64,000 bases of DNA from Paraflavitalea sp966211765 (GCA_966211765.1 CBIHOV010000006.1:247846-311845), one strand, 5' to 3'. Positions 51,806 through 60,211 are shown, numbered from the stretch's first letter. Translations and numbers: made by a program. Notes: a model not told the origin generated them from the letters alone.

Positions 51806-52011
51806 ATCCTGTTTGGTAAATGTAGAGATACCGTAAAGTTATGTTTCTGTAACGTTTGGGGCTGTCGAAACTTAAAGGCACAGGTTGTCGGTTACAATGA
51901 CCAACTGAGAAATACACTCCTTGCCGTTATATTACCTTATTGCTCGTTGGGTACCTTTTTGTCCGACCTTTGAAGAAAGCAATCCTGCCAATCCTTTAAA
52001 TCCCATAAATC

Positions 52012-52839
52012 ATGGTGCTGACAATTCAATGCATAGACAAGGTAGGACTGGTAGCCGTCATCTCAGGTGTGTTGGCCCGGCAACAGTTGAATATTGTTTC
52101 CCTGCGCGAACACGTAGATAAAGCGGGGAACCGTTTTTTTCTACGGGTAGAGGTAGAACAACATGCTGATCCCGCGAGTATAGCAGAACAGCTCCGCCAA
52201 CTATTGCCGCCCAATGCAGTCATTGTCGTTAACCCCTTGCCCGAAAAGAAGGTAGTGGTACTGGTCACCAAAGAATACCATTGCCTGGCCGATATGCTCG
52301 TGCGCCACTATTTTAAAACACAGCAGGCTTCCATACAGGCTGTTATAGGCAACTACAATACCCTGCAGGATATCTGTCACCGCTTCGATATACCTTTCCA
52401 TTACATACCCCACGACAATATTTCGAAAGAAGCCTTTGAGCAGCAGATCAGCGCCTTGGTACAACAATTGGCGCCCGACTATATTGTCCTCGCTAAATTC
52501 ATGCGCATCCTGTCACCTGCTTTTGTGGCTACCTTTCCGGGCAGGATCATCAACATCCATCATTCCTTCCTTCCTGCTTTTGCCGGCGCCAATCCTTACC
52601 GCCAGGCATTTGAACGTGGCGTAAAGCTTATCGGCGCCACGGCTCACTTTGTGACCAACGAACTCGATGAAGGTCCCATCATCGCCCAACAGATCATTCC
52701 AGTGAGCCATTCCCTTACAACGGCCGACATGATGCGTGCCGGTAAGGAAATAGAAACCGCTGTGCTCGCCAAAGCACTAAGGCTTGTCTTCGATGACCGT
52801 GTATTTGTATACAATAATAAGACAGTGGTTTTTGAATAA
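52012..52839 (+). CDS. purU: Formyltetrahydrofolate deformylase
   Basis: The 275-residue product has an N-terminal ACT domain (about 1-75, LTIQCIDKVGLVAVISGVLA) and a formyl-transferase-type catalytic domain with PFHYIPHD, YIVLAKFMRILS, IINIHHSFLPAFAGANPY and GATAHFVTNELDEGPIIAQ, which hold the Asn/His/Asp catalytic set. It hydrolyses 10-formyl-THF to formate and THF, balancing one-carbon pools. ATG start at 52012. After its stop codon the same frame continues into a piece of metE (52840-52971), which shows that other one-carbon sequence once lay here. Confidence 0.95.
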   Translation: MVLTIQCIDKVGLVAVISGVLARQQLNIVSLREHVDKAGNRFFLRVEVEQHADPASIAEQLRQLLPPNAVIVVNPLPEKKVVVLVTKEYHCLADMLVRHYFKTQQASIQAVIGNYNTLQDICHRFDIPFHYIPHDNISKEAFEQQISALVQQLAPDYIVLAKFMRILSPAFVATFPGRIINIHHSFLPAFAGANPYRQAFERGVKLIGATAHFVTNELDEGPIIAQQIIPVSHSLTTADMMRAGKEIETAVLAKALRLVFDDRVFVYNNKTVVFE

Positions 52840-52971
52840 TTAATTATAGACCTTCGAGCTAAAAAGATCCAGGAGCACCACTGGTCATTGCAGGCATCAG
52901 CCGGCATAGACCTCATTCCCTGCAACGATTTCAGCTTTTATGATCATGTAGGAGAGAAGACTGCTGTATAA
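52840..52971 (+). pseudogene. metE: metE N-terminal fragment
   Basis: Directly after the purU stop, in the same frame, comes DLRAKKIQEHHWSLQ then ASAGIDLIPCNDFSFYDHV, followed by TAA at 52969-52971. This matches the start of cobalamin-independent methionine synthase, where E. coli reads ELRARHWDQQKQAGIDLLP then VGDFAWYDHV. Only about 40 residues remain, with no start codon and no catalytic zinc site. It is a decayed remnant. Confidence 0.8.
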
Positions 52972-53027
52972 AAAAATGAGGTGTGAACGGTCGGTAGTGG
53001 GCTTCTACTCACGACTGACTACTCACT

Positions 53028-53462
53028 ATGCACAACTCCCGTACCTTTACCACTAATTCAAAGCGATCCGTAATGAACCTGGAAGAAAGAATACAATTAT
53101 CAGAGACGAAGATCTTCAAAGCCGTATTTCCCAATACCACCAACCATTATGATACCTTGTTTGGTGGCACCGCTATGGCTCTCATGGATGAAGTGGCATT
53201 TATTACCGCTACCCGGTTTGCACGCAAACGTATGGTGACCGTTTCATCCGACAGGATCGATTTCTCACAGCCTATTCCCGCTGGCACCATCATTGAACTA
53301 TGTGGCAATGTGGCCCATGTAGGCAATACGAGTTTGCAGGTACGTGTAGATATCTTTGTTGAGGAAATGTATTCCATGCGCCGCTTCAAAGCCGTAAGCG
53401 GCAGCTTCACCATGGTTGCCGTCGATGAAGCAAAGAAACCAGTAAAGATTTTAGAAGAATAA
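53028..53462 (+). CDS. Acyl-CoA thioesterase (hotdog fold, YciA/Acot type)
   Basis: The frame from 53028 gives 144 residues; an ATG at 53073 (MNLEERIQLSETK) is equally possible and closer to the family start. The hotdog core contains FPNTTNHYDTLFGGTAMALMDEVAFI (catalytic Asp in LMDE) and MVTVSSDRIDFSQPIPAGTII. It cleaves acyl-CoA to the free acid and CoA in the cytoplasm. Substrate length cannot be told. It follows the metE scrap and precedes a REP hairpin and a convergent PAP2 gene. Confidence 0.9.
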   Translation: MHNSRTFTTNSKRSVMNLEERIQLSETKIFKAVFPNTTNHYDTLFGGTAMALMDEVAFITATRFARKRMVTVSSDRIDFSQPIPAGTIIELCGNVAHVGNTSLQVRVDIFVEEMYSMRRFKAVSGSFTMVAVDEAKKPVKILEE

Positions 53463-53469
53463 ACGAATG

Positions 53470-53510
53470 TCAGAGTTTATCCCGCCCCGCGGGACTGAAC
53501 CTGTCGAAGC
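53470..53510. repeat. REP-like hairpin repeat, copy 3
   Basis: In inverse orientation to copies 1 and 2: CAGAGTTTATCCCGCCCCGC, then GGGACTGAACCTGTC. It lies between convergent genes and is followed within 15 bp by an 8-bp-period array, as copy 1 is. Confidence 0.7.
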
Positions 53511-53522
53511 TCTCTAGGTAGT

Positions 53523-53562
53523 CTTTCTCGTTGCCTTTGTGCCTAGATGGCTAGTTGCCTTT
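53523..53562. repeat. 8-bp-period array, fourth copy
   Basis: CTTTCTCGTTG followed by CCTTTGTG, CCTAGATG, GCTAGTTG and CCTTTTT. The PAP2 stop codon (53563-53565) touches its end. Confidence 0.7.
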
Positions 53563-54369
53563 TTAAAACTTATGTACAAAACCCAGCCCTACTGCTCCAT
53601 CCTGGTAAGTAGGCATGATCACCGTATTGGGATTCTTGTTTTTGAATAACCCTCTTTGTATGATCGGGTATAGCCAATAAGCCAGTTTGGTAGAAGCAAT
53701 ACCTACGCCGGCGCCCGCTACCACATCACTGAACCAGTGTTTGTTATTGTACATGCGCAGGTAACCCGTGGTGGCTGCTACTGCATAACCTGCTACGCCA
53801 TACCAGGGGCTCACATCTTTATACTCCTGCCGCATAAATTCTGCAGCAACAAAAGCATTCGCTGTATGGCCGGAAGGGAAAGAGTAAAAGTCAGATTGGT
53901 CGGGCCGCATTTCGCCGCTAAATTTTTTGATGGAGAATACCGCACTGTTTGAGATCAGCATCGACATGCCATACAGGATGGTCCTGTCTTTAAAATTATG
54001 TTTACCATGGATGCCTGCTGCATTTAATCCATATACCGCCAGTGCAGGAGCGTATTGAAGGTAGTTATCGATAGAAAGTTTTTGGTGTGGATGTTCTATC
54101 GCAATCTCTTCTTTAAGATTTTTGTTAATATCCTTCAACTCATGATACCCCAGGGAGGTTACTCCATACGCGATAAGACCTGCCGGAATAATGAACGATT
54201 TCAATGGGAATGCATTCGATGGCACAGGTGTACTCCAGTTTATCTTTCTGGGTACTGTGTCTATCGCAGGGATCACCTTGCCGGTAGAATCTGCAAATTG
54301 GGCACAAACAGGGGTCAGGGCCGGGCATGTTATCAATACCACAGCCATAGCTTTTAACCGGTAATGCAT
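53563..54369 (-). CDS. PAP2 superfamily phosphatase
   Basis: The 268-residue product has a signal peptide or N-terminal membrane segment (VVLITCPALTPVCAQ) and the PAP2 signature: KKFSGEMRP (KxxxxxxRP, about residues 148-156), PSGHTANAF (about 166-174) and YLRMYNNKHWFSDVVAG (about 200-216) with the catalytic His. It removes phosphate from membrane lipids such as phosphatidate or undecaprenyl diphosphate at the periplasmic side. Its 3' end touches an 8-bp-period array. ATG start at 54369. Confidence 0.9.
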   Translation of the reverse strand: MHYRLKAMAVVLITCPALTPVCAQFADSTGKVIPAIDTVPRKINWSTPVPSNAFPLKSFIIPAGLIAYGVTSLGYHELKDINKNLKEEIAIEHPHQKLSIDNYLQYAPALAVYGLNAAGIHGKHNFKDRTILYGMSMLISNSAVFSIKKFSGEMRPDQSDFYSFPSGHTANAFVAAEFMRQEYKDVSPWYGVAGYAVAATTGYLRMYNNKHWFSDVVAGAGVGIASTKLAYWLYPIIQRGLFKNKNPNTVIMPTYQDGAVGLGFVHKF

Positions 54370-54722
54370 GAATTGGTAGGTGGCTTTATTTATTGCAAAC
54401 TAAACGTAAATTTTAAAGAAAAATTGAAGAGGAATGCCTGTCAAATAGCCTGCCTCCGGCAAAATGACATTAATTAGCCATGTATCAGATTCAACAGATC
54501 AACCTGTTATTCCCTAATTGTCTTGTACGCCAGTGAATCTCAACTGGTTACTGGCATCCCCGGAAATAGAGTAGTGCTCATCTTGACCCATTTCTGCGCT
54601 CCCATTAACATGGTTAAAAAAAACTTAATATTAAGCGGACCCCTGAAAACCTGCTTTCCTGCCTTGAAATGCCAAGGTTGGCAGCCCTTGCCGGAGGGCA
54701 CTGTTTTTGTAGTATAGAGGTC
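54370..54722. other. Gene-free stretch before the 72-residue gene
   Basis: No supported gene. Near 54683-54700 GCCCT and AGGGC can form a short hairpin followed by CTGTTTTTG. The rest shows no repeat or coding signal that I can support. Confidence 0.35.
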
Positions 54723-54941
54723 ATGAGTCAGGCCTTTGTAAAAGAAAGTGAAGAACAGTGGCTGCATGAAATAGCACCCACCATGAATGCATTGATCGTT
54801 TACCTTACCCGGGAGAACAATGGCATTCGCGTCTATGAAAAAAGTACCCATACCGATCCCAAAACAGGTAAAGAGGTACATGTAATGAGCAATGGCCTGC
54901 ATTACTCCAAAGATCAGGATGGACGCTGGGCCATAGTATAG
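54723..54941 (+). CDS. Small conserved hypothetical protein (72 aa)
   Basis: From the ATG at 54723 (MSQAFVKESEEQWLHEI) the product has 72 residues; the frame opens earlier at 54669 but that part looks non-coding. It has a helical start, a short LNALIVYLT-like segment, then VYEKSTHTDPKTGKEVHVMSNGLHYS, a two-strand pattern found in small Bacteroidota proteins of unknown role. GAGG lies three bases before the ATG. No neighbours suggest a function. Confidence 0.6.
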   Translation: MSQAFVKESEEQWLHEIAPTMNALIVYLTRENNGIRVYEKSTHTDPKTGKEVHVMSNGLHYSKDQDGRWAIV

Positions 54942-55397
54942 CGTTATTCCATCATATTACTCAATTAAGCAGAACCTTTCTGATTATTCGGGCAGGAAAC
55001 AATTTTTTTCCTATTTTTAAACGCAATACTTCTTTTCGTTTAGTTGTAAAGGTAAAAATTAACGGGTTTTTTACTGGTTCACACAGCAACGAAAAGAGTT
55101 GGAAAGCCAGCTTTCCGTTGCACCAGGTGAAGGCTCCGGTGGACGAGGTCCACCCGGAATAATGTGCAGCCACATGCCAGATTCCCGTTAGTTTGTTATC
55201 TTTAATAGGGAATCCTGTTTTCTGCTATGGGTTATTGCCGCCTTCTCCTTTTGCATAGGTCTGCTACAAAGCTTTTAATAACCCAAAACCTTCAGCGCAT
55301 CGTCCTTTTGAAGTGATTCCCAATGCTGGTTACGGTTTATTATTAGCACAAGTCTGATCAACTCTTTTATTCACTGGTAACTTGTAATGACCTGTTC
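54942..55397. other. Gene-free stretch with hairpins before the sigma gene
   Basis: I see no convincing gene. A minus-strand frame of 70 codons (54961-55173) exists, but it is low in coding character. GGAAAGC/GCTTTCC near 55108-55125 and CCGGTGGAC/GTCCACCCGG near 55134-55155 can form stems, so it may be a structured leader or an old terminator region. The sigma factor promoter should lie in the last 200 bp but no clear motif was found. Confidence 0.35.
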
Positions 55398-55988
55398 ATG
55401 AAATCAGCGGGAGACGCATTAATACACCTGTTCCGGCAAGGCGCGGAAACAGCCTTTGCAGAGATCTACAACCTGCATTATACAGCTATTTATTACTATG
55501 CCAGGCATTTTGTGCCCGATTCCCAGGAGGCAAGGGATATCACGGCCGAAACATTCGTGAAGCTGTGGAAACTGCGCGCCAACTTCGACAATATTCATAA
55601 GATCAAAACCTTTTTACACGTTACTACCCGTAATGCATGTATCGATGCCCTGCGTCACCAGAAATGGAAAGCAGGCAAACACCAGCAATTGATACAGCTC
55701 CTCATGGAAGACGATGAATCAATGGTAGCCCGCAACAATTCCCCCATGGCGGCAGCTACCCGCTTTATAAATGGATTGGTAGAAGGCGAATTACTCAGCC
55801 GTATATACGAGGAGATCGAAAACCTCCCTCCGCAGCGAAAGATCATTTTTAAGCTATCCTTTCTCGATGGTATGAAAAATGGCGAAATAGCTGCTCAGTT
55901 AAACATCAGCATACAAACCGTACAAAACCAGAAAACCATCGCCCTGAAGTTCCTTCGCCTGACCGTTCTGACCCAAAAACTGGCCTGA
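55398..55988 (+). CDS. ECF-type RNA polymerase sigma-70 factor
   Basis: The 196-residue protein has sigma region 2 (about 10-80, FAEIYNLHYTAIYYYARHF, then DSQEARDITAETFVKLWK) and region 4 (about 130-190, LPPQRKIIFKLSFLDGMKNGEIAAQLNISIQTVQNQK with the HTH). It belongs to the group that pairs with FecR anti-sigma proteins in Bacteroidota. A FecR gene follows 414 bp downstream but is split off by a terminator. It likely drives the glycan-uptake SusC/SusD genes seen further on or an unseen locus. Confidence 0.92.
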   Translation: MKSAGDALIHLFRQGAETAFAEIYNLHYTAIYYYARHFVPDSQEARDITAETFVKLWKLRANFDNIHKIKTFLHVTTRNACIDALRHQKWKAGKHQQLIQLLMEDDESMVARNNSPMAAATRFINGLVEGELLSRIYEEIENLPPQRKIIFKLSFLDGMKNGEIAAQLNISIQTVQNQKTIALKFLRLTVLTQKLA

Positions 55989-56181
55989 TCATAATTTTTT
56001 GTCACAACCTACGGTATACTGGCCCACCTTATTCGTTATATACTTCGATCCCCCTAAGCTTCAAAATGCAGTCTGGCGGCCCCTGGGTGATTACCGCTCA
56101 TTTTTTTTCTATGCTGTATTAATGCATTTCACTATGCATGGACAGTTGATTTCATCCGGACTTTAATCAGTCTGGTTCCAG
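55989..56181. other. Non-coding stretch after the sigma gene
   Basis: No gene seen. It leads into a strong terminator at 56182; the whole gap from sigma gene to FecR gene (55989-56402) holds only that terminator and presumably the FecR promoter. Confidence 0.4.
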
Positions 56182-56214
56182 TCCCGGCCTTTCCCGTTTA
56201 GGCCGGGATTTTTT
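56182..56214 (+). terminator. Intrinsic terminator between sigma factor and FecR genes
   Basis: TCCCGGCCT and AGGCCGGGA pair (56182-56190 with 56200-56208) around TTCCCGTTT, followed by TTTTTTA. It would stop transcription from the sigma gene, giving the FecR gene its own promoter. Confidence 0.88.
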
Positions 56215-56402
56215 ATACCCACCAACCAATCATTCACCTCAACCTGCTATACGCAATAAAATTTTATCAGGTTAGTGTAGCTTTAAATAAAAAAATATTA
56301 CAAGGGCGGTATCAAGGCTACTTTTCTTCGTTGTATGTATTGATAAAAGAAAAGCCATTCCATTAAAAAAATAACTATTAGCATCGGACAAAACCTGTTC
56401 TC

Positions 56403-57641
56403 ATGGACATTGTAAAAAGAAAGGCCGACCTCATTACCAGGTACCTGAAAGGTTCATTAAATCCAATCGAACAGCAGGAGCTGGAAGAATGGATCGGTGA
56501 GTCTGATGATAACCGCCACTTATTTGAATCCCTCACAGATCGTGATCACCTGCGCAGCGCTTTAAACAGGTATGACGAAAAAAGAAAGAAGATATTGAAC
56601 AAAATACAGGCATCTATAGCAATCAATAGTATCCAGCATCCGGGATGGTGGTTCCGCTGGCGCCGTTGGGTGATCGGTGCTGGTGTCGCAGCCGTTTTGC
56701 TGGCAGCCACCTGGCTACTATGGGATAAAAATACAAGCCTTAAGGTCTCCATGGCCCTGCCCGAACGATTCAGGAATGAAGTATTGCCTGGTGGCGATGA
56801 AGCCAAACTTACACTTGACGATAGGGCTGTGATTATTTTGGTAGATACTGTCAATGGCCTGCTGGCTACCGATGCCAGCGGACGTACGAGCGTGTATAAG
56901 GAAAACGGATGGCTTTCCTATCATTCCACTGACCTTGGCGACAGTCTCTATTTTAATACCATCCGTGTTCCCCTGAAAGGACAATATAAGGTCATATTGC
57001 CCGATGGTAGCAGGGTTTGGCTAAATAATGGATCCAGCCTGCACTATCCCGTTGTATTTGGAAGCAAAGAACGCCGCGTCGAATTGAAGGGAGAAGCCTA
57101 TTTTGAAGTCACCGGTTTACCAACCCCACTGGCCGGTAATGCAGGCCCCGTTCCAGGTAATGCCCCCACCGACCAGCCCTTTGTTGTAAGTCTTTCTACG
57201 GCTGCAGGAAATGCCGAAGTACGCGTACTGGGAACCCGCTTCAATGTAAAAGCATACGACGATGAAGCACAAATACATACTACATTGCTCGAAGGATCGG
57301 TCAAGCTGATCCAGGGCGCCAATGAGCTTACCCTGAAACCCGGTCAGGAGGGCCTGTTGGAAAACAATGGCCAGGTGGCCGTATACAACGATGTCAATAC
57401 AGCAGAAGCCATTGCCTGGAAAGAAGGTTTATTCAGGTTTAAGGATGCCAATATTGACAAGATCATGAAACAGTTGGAACGTTGGTATGATATAGAAGTT
57501 ATTTATGAAGATACGATCAACGACCTGTTTACCGGCTCCATCGAAAGGAATACCCCCCTGTCACAGTTATTAAGATACCTCGAACAGCTTAACCACGTTC
57601 AATTTTCTATTACAGGCAATAAAATTATTGTCACGCGATAA
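56403..57641 (+). CDS. FecR-type anti-sigma factor
   Basis: The 412-residue protein has an N-terminal cytoplasmic anti-sigma domain (about 1-75, KADLITRYLKGSLNPIEQQELEEWI), one membrane segment (VIGAGVAAVLLAATWLLW, about 89-106), a FecR domain with LPDGSRVWLNNGSSLHYP (about 200-217) and LKGEAYFEV, and a DUF4974-like C-terminus (FKDANIDKIMKQLERWYDIEV, then FTGSI). It holds an ECF sigma factor at the membrane and releases it when a TonB receptor signals substrate. Its sigma partner is likely the gene at 55398. Confidence 0.93.
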   Translation: MDIVKRKADLITRYLKGSLNPIEQQELEEWIGESDDNRHLFESLTDRDHLRSALNRYDEKRKKILNKIQASIAINSIQHPGWWFRWRRWVIGAGVAAVLLAATWLLWDKNTSLKVSMALPERFRNEVLPGGDEAKLTLDDRAVIILVDTVNGLLATDASGRTSVYKENGWLSYHSTDLGDSLYFNTIRVPLKGQYKVILPDGSRVWLNNGSSLHYPVVFGSKERRVELKGEAYFEVTGLPTPLAGNAGPVPGNAPTDQPFVVSLSTAAGNAEVRVLGTRFNVKAYDDEAQIHTTLLEGSVKLIQGANELTLKPGQEGLLENNGQVAVYNDVNTAEAIAWKEGLFRFKDANIDKIMKQLERWYDIEVIYEDTINDLFTGSIERNTPLSQLLRYLEQLNHVQFSITGNKIIVTR

Positions 57642-57667
57642 ATCCGGTTCATCCTAAGGGCACAACA

Positions 57668-57946
57668 ATGAAACCAACCATGGTGAACAACATGATCAAA
57701 AGAAAAGCCGAACTCATCCTCAAATACCTGCAGGATGAACTCTCCGGTCGTGAACAGCTTGAACTCGACAATTGGGTAGGCGATGCCGGAGAAAACAGGG
57801 CCCTTTTTGAAAAACTCACCGGATCCAGCCAGCTTAAACGGGCACTTGCCGACTATGCAGACAACAAGACCCAAACCTGGCAGCAGATAACCGCTTTGAT
57901 CGCAGAAGGCCAGGACAATCCCATCAACAGTAATCCCTTCAATTAA
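57668..57946 (+). CDS. Stand-alone anti-sigma domain (FecR N-terminus paralogue)
   Basis: The 92-residue product aligns with the first part of the FecR protein just upstream: KRKAELILKYLQDELSGREQLELDNWVGDAGENRALFEKLT against KRKADLITRYLKGSLNPIEQQELEEWIGESDDNRHLFESLT is the shared pattern, but it ends before any membrane or FecR domain. It is therefore a free cytoplasmic domain that could bind a sigma factor without a sensor. It follows FecR by 26 bp. It may be a truncated duplicate or a functional soluble inhibitor. No stop-codon disruption is seen. Confidence 0.7.
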   Translation: MKPTMVNNMIKRKAELILKYLQDELSGREQLELDNWVGDAGENRALFEKLTGSSQLKRALADYADNKTQTWQQITALIAEGQDNPINSNPFN

Positions 57947-58230
57947 CAGTTCCACTTTGATATAACGCAAATCGTCCATGCGAAAAAACACAAAACGCGT
58001 ATAGTTGTAAGTGTTTCCCTCTACTGCCGTTTAAACATTAGTGACTACATCAGTAAAAAACAACCCAATACTGCGGGAATATTTTTTTATTCGTTCGTAT
58101 ATAAAGTTAGATTTGGAGACTCTCCATAGCAACTCTCTACATCCTGTTGACCGACCCTTTGATAGCATTCCTGGCTAATGCACCTGATGGTATTTGTAAA
58201 CTGTTTATAACACAGTACAATATTTTTACC

Positions 58231-58929
58231 ATGGATAACACCAGATTTCTAATGCTTACACATGACGGCCTTCGCCGGCTTGTTGAGCAGTTCCTATATC
58301 GTGATGTGAACCTTATTGCTATGCGTCCATTTACTGAGAAACTATTGTGCAGTCCCCTCGATCCGGCTATCCGATACACACCCTTCTTTTATGGGCTGTT
58401 GCCGGGTGACCACCGGGTATTCGCTTTAAGGCCATTTTGTATTCCACTCGATCTGCCGGTTATTTATAACTGGATCCAGGAATACTGTACCGCCCCAGGC
58501 AAAAATCCATTTTCGCCGGTTCAGCAGCTGCTCGAAGCTTATCATGATTTGCTCACAGCCGATTATAGTCAGTCATTGGTGGCGGAAGTAGATGGTACAC
58601 CCATCCTGCAAATTGATATCATCCGGGCCGATCAGGACGAAATAAGCCTAAAGGAGGATATTCAGTCGGGCGATTATTGCATACACTTTTTGTTTTCGCC
58701 TCACTTCGAAGAACCCATGAGTTACTTTGCCAGTGCGCTCAACAGTTGTCTTTATAGTTTCTTTTCCTTTCCGGGTATCAGGAGAGTATTTTGTAAAGCT
58801 GCTGCAACCGATAGAAGGTCCAACCACCTCTTGCAGGAAGCCGGCTTTGTGCTGAATAAAACAGTGAGCGATTATCCCGGAAAGATCAATATCTATCGGC
58901 ATGACCATGTGCCTACTGTGACGGGCTGA
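58231..58929 (+). CDS. Siderophore-type acetyltransferase (IucB/RhbD-like GNAT)
   Basis: From the ATG at 58231 the product has 232 residues; the frame also opens at a TTG 28 codons earlier, which is less likely. The region FALRPFCIPLDLPVIYNWIQEYCTAPGKN (about residues 60-90), LVAEVDGTPILQIDII, and DRRSNHLLQEAGFVLNKTV fits the acetyltransferase fold of aerobactin-type IucB proteins. These acetylate hydroxylamines or amines with acetyl-CoA. No other siderophore genes are in the window, so it may act on a different amine. It is followed by a REP copy and a terminator. Confidence 0.75.
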   Translation: MDNTRFLMLTHDGLRRLVEQFLYRDVNLIAMRPFTEKLLCSPLDPAIRYTPFFYGLLPGDHRVFALRPFCIPLDLPVIYNWIQEYCTAPGKNPFSPVQQLLEAYHDLLTADYSQSLVAEVDGTPILQIDIIRADQDEISLKEDIQSGDYCIHFLFSPHFEEPMSYFASALNSCLYSFFSFPGIRRVFCKAAATDRRSNHLLQEAGFVLNKTVSDYPGKINIYRHDHVPTVTG

Positions 58930-58940
58930 TTGTGTTGTTG

Positions 58941-58980
58941 GCCTGAGTCTCGCGGACCGGGATAAACGCTGTCGAAGGGT
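58941..58980. repeat. REP-like hairpin repeat, copy 2
   Basis: GCCTGAGTCTCGCGGACCGG, then GATAAACGCTGTCGAAGG; same orientation as copy 1 at 16371. A second strong stem (GGGTGGGTCGCCC with GGGGCGGCTCACCC) follows at about 58976-59010. Confidence 0.65.
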
Positions 58981-59096
58981 GGGTCGCCCTTCCGGGGCGG
59001 CTCACCCTGGTCTGGAGTTTGTTGAAACAAAAAGCATTGACGACTATATATAAACTCTTTTCTATTAGCCTTGAGCCTTATTCTATCCTTACAACG

Positions 59097-59124
59097 ACCC
59101 TTCCCCCTTGGGAAGGGTTTTTAT
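59097..59124 (+). terminator. Terminator after the acetyltransferase gene
   Basis: ACCCTTCCC and GGGAAGGGT form a 9-bp stem with a CCTT loop, followed by TTTTATTTT. It lies between convergent genes and reads in the plus direction. Confidence 0.85.
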
Positions 59125-59126
59125 TT

Positions 59127-60095
59127 TCAGCCTTCAATAGCCAGTTTATATCCCTTACCATGTACATTGATGATGCTGATGCCGGGATCCAATTGCAGGC
59201 GCTTGCGTAGCCTGGAAACAAACATATCCAGGCTGCGTCCTGTTATAACCCCTTCATCTTCCCATACTTCCTTCAACAGCCGGTCGCGGTCAATCACTTC
59301 ATTGGGGCTGGCGGCAAATACCTGTAATAACTTCGATTCTTTCGCCGTAAGCGGTATTTTCTCCTGGTCAAATTCCAACAACTGTTTGCCGGTATAAAAC
59401 CGGTAGCGCCCCAGGGCAATAAAATTAGCCGGTACTTCAATGGCTGTATCGCTATCGGTTGCTGTAACAACGACAGGCGCTGAGAGATCGGGTGTTATTT
59501 CTTTGGTATTGTTTCGTCGTTTATACAGGAATCTTACCAGCAGGGATAAGCCGATAGCAGCCAAACTACCCGTTAGCAGGTAGTCGGGGGTAGAGTTGTT
59601 GGCAGTTGAAGGGAACTGCAGTTTGATCTTGTAACAACCTTTTACCTGCTCCCTGCCTACGCAGGGAACTACATTATGGGCGCTGTCTTTATTAATAGAG
59701 AAACCAAAGATCACATCATCGTTGAGGCAGGTGATCACTTCCACCAGGTAAGTGGGGGGGAGGTGATGGGTTTTTACCACCCGGTCTATGACCTTTACCA
59801 GCGAATCGGGAACAAAGGTGAATGGGGTACTAAAACGCAGAATGTATTCATGTTCGCCTGTCTGCTGTACGGGCATTATCCGGGAGGTGGAGTCGCCCAC
59901 ATGCAGCAATACCTGGTGCCCGATATTCCGCATCATGATCATTTCCTTTGCCTTATCAAAAGCAGGGATCGATTTCCCTTCCCGCGTAGCGGTCCAGGAA
60001 ATGATCAGCACAAGGGCCACGGCCATAGCCAGCAGGGACTTCCATCTCATACGTAAAAATAGAGCATTTATGCCGCCAGGAGAGGCCTTTTGCAT
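59127..60095 (-). CDS. Membrane-anchored winged-helix transcription regulator
   Basis: The 322-residue protein has an N-terminal membrane segment (LLAMAVALVLIISWTA, about 21-36), a periplasmic domain of about 130 residues with two cysteines (ITCLNDD and VVPCVGRE), a second segment (YLLTGSLAAIGLSLLV, about 172-187), and a cytoplasmic OmpR-type winged helix (about 225-320, LTAKESKLLQVFAASPNEVIDRDRLLKEVW and RSLDMFVSRLRKRLQ). This CadC/ToxR-like layout senses an envelope signal and binds DNA directly. ATG at 60095 is used; one at 60050 would shorten the N-terminus. It is divergent from the YceI gene with phased repeats between. Confidence 0.85.
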   Translation of the reverse strand: MQKASPGGINALFLRMRWKSLLAMAVALVLIISWTATREGKSIPAFDKAKEMIMMRNIGHQVLLHVGDSTSRIMPVQQTGEHEYILRFSTPFTFVPDSLVKVIDRVVKTHHLPPTYLVEVITCLNDDVIFGFSINKDSAHNVVPCVGREQVKGCYKIKLQFPSTANNSTPDYLLTGSLAAIGLSLLVRFLYKRRNNTKEITPDLSAPVVVTATDSDTAIEVPANFIALGRYRFYTGKQLLEFDQEKIPLTAKESKLLQVFAASPNEVIDRDRLLKEVWEDEGVITGRSLDMFVSRLRKRLQLDPGISIINVHGKGYKLAIEG

Positions 60096-60099
60096 AGAT

Positions 60100-60137
60100 T
60101 TTACAATCGTTTACATAGAATTTACACCCCTTTTACC
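60100..60137. promoter_or_regulatory. Four phased TTTACA repeats between divergent genes
   Basis: TTTACA occurs at 60100, 60110 and 60121, and TTTACC at 60132, spaced 10, 11 and 11 bp. Head-to-tail repeats at one-turn spacing are the classical site type for OmpR/PhoB winged helices. The site lies 5 bp upstream of the regulator start and about 75 bp before the YceI gene. Confidence 0.6.
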
Positions 60138-60211
60138 ACTTATGCACAGGTGCACCAGTAGGTTTGCAAGTACGGGTCCTCTGCCGGGTCTACACCAATA
60201 ATTAACACACT

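Noticed and set aside
54961..55173. Minus-strand gene of 70 codons
   Set aside because: No domain, no ribosome binding site, and the frame covers hairpin-forming sequence; coding support is too weak.
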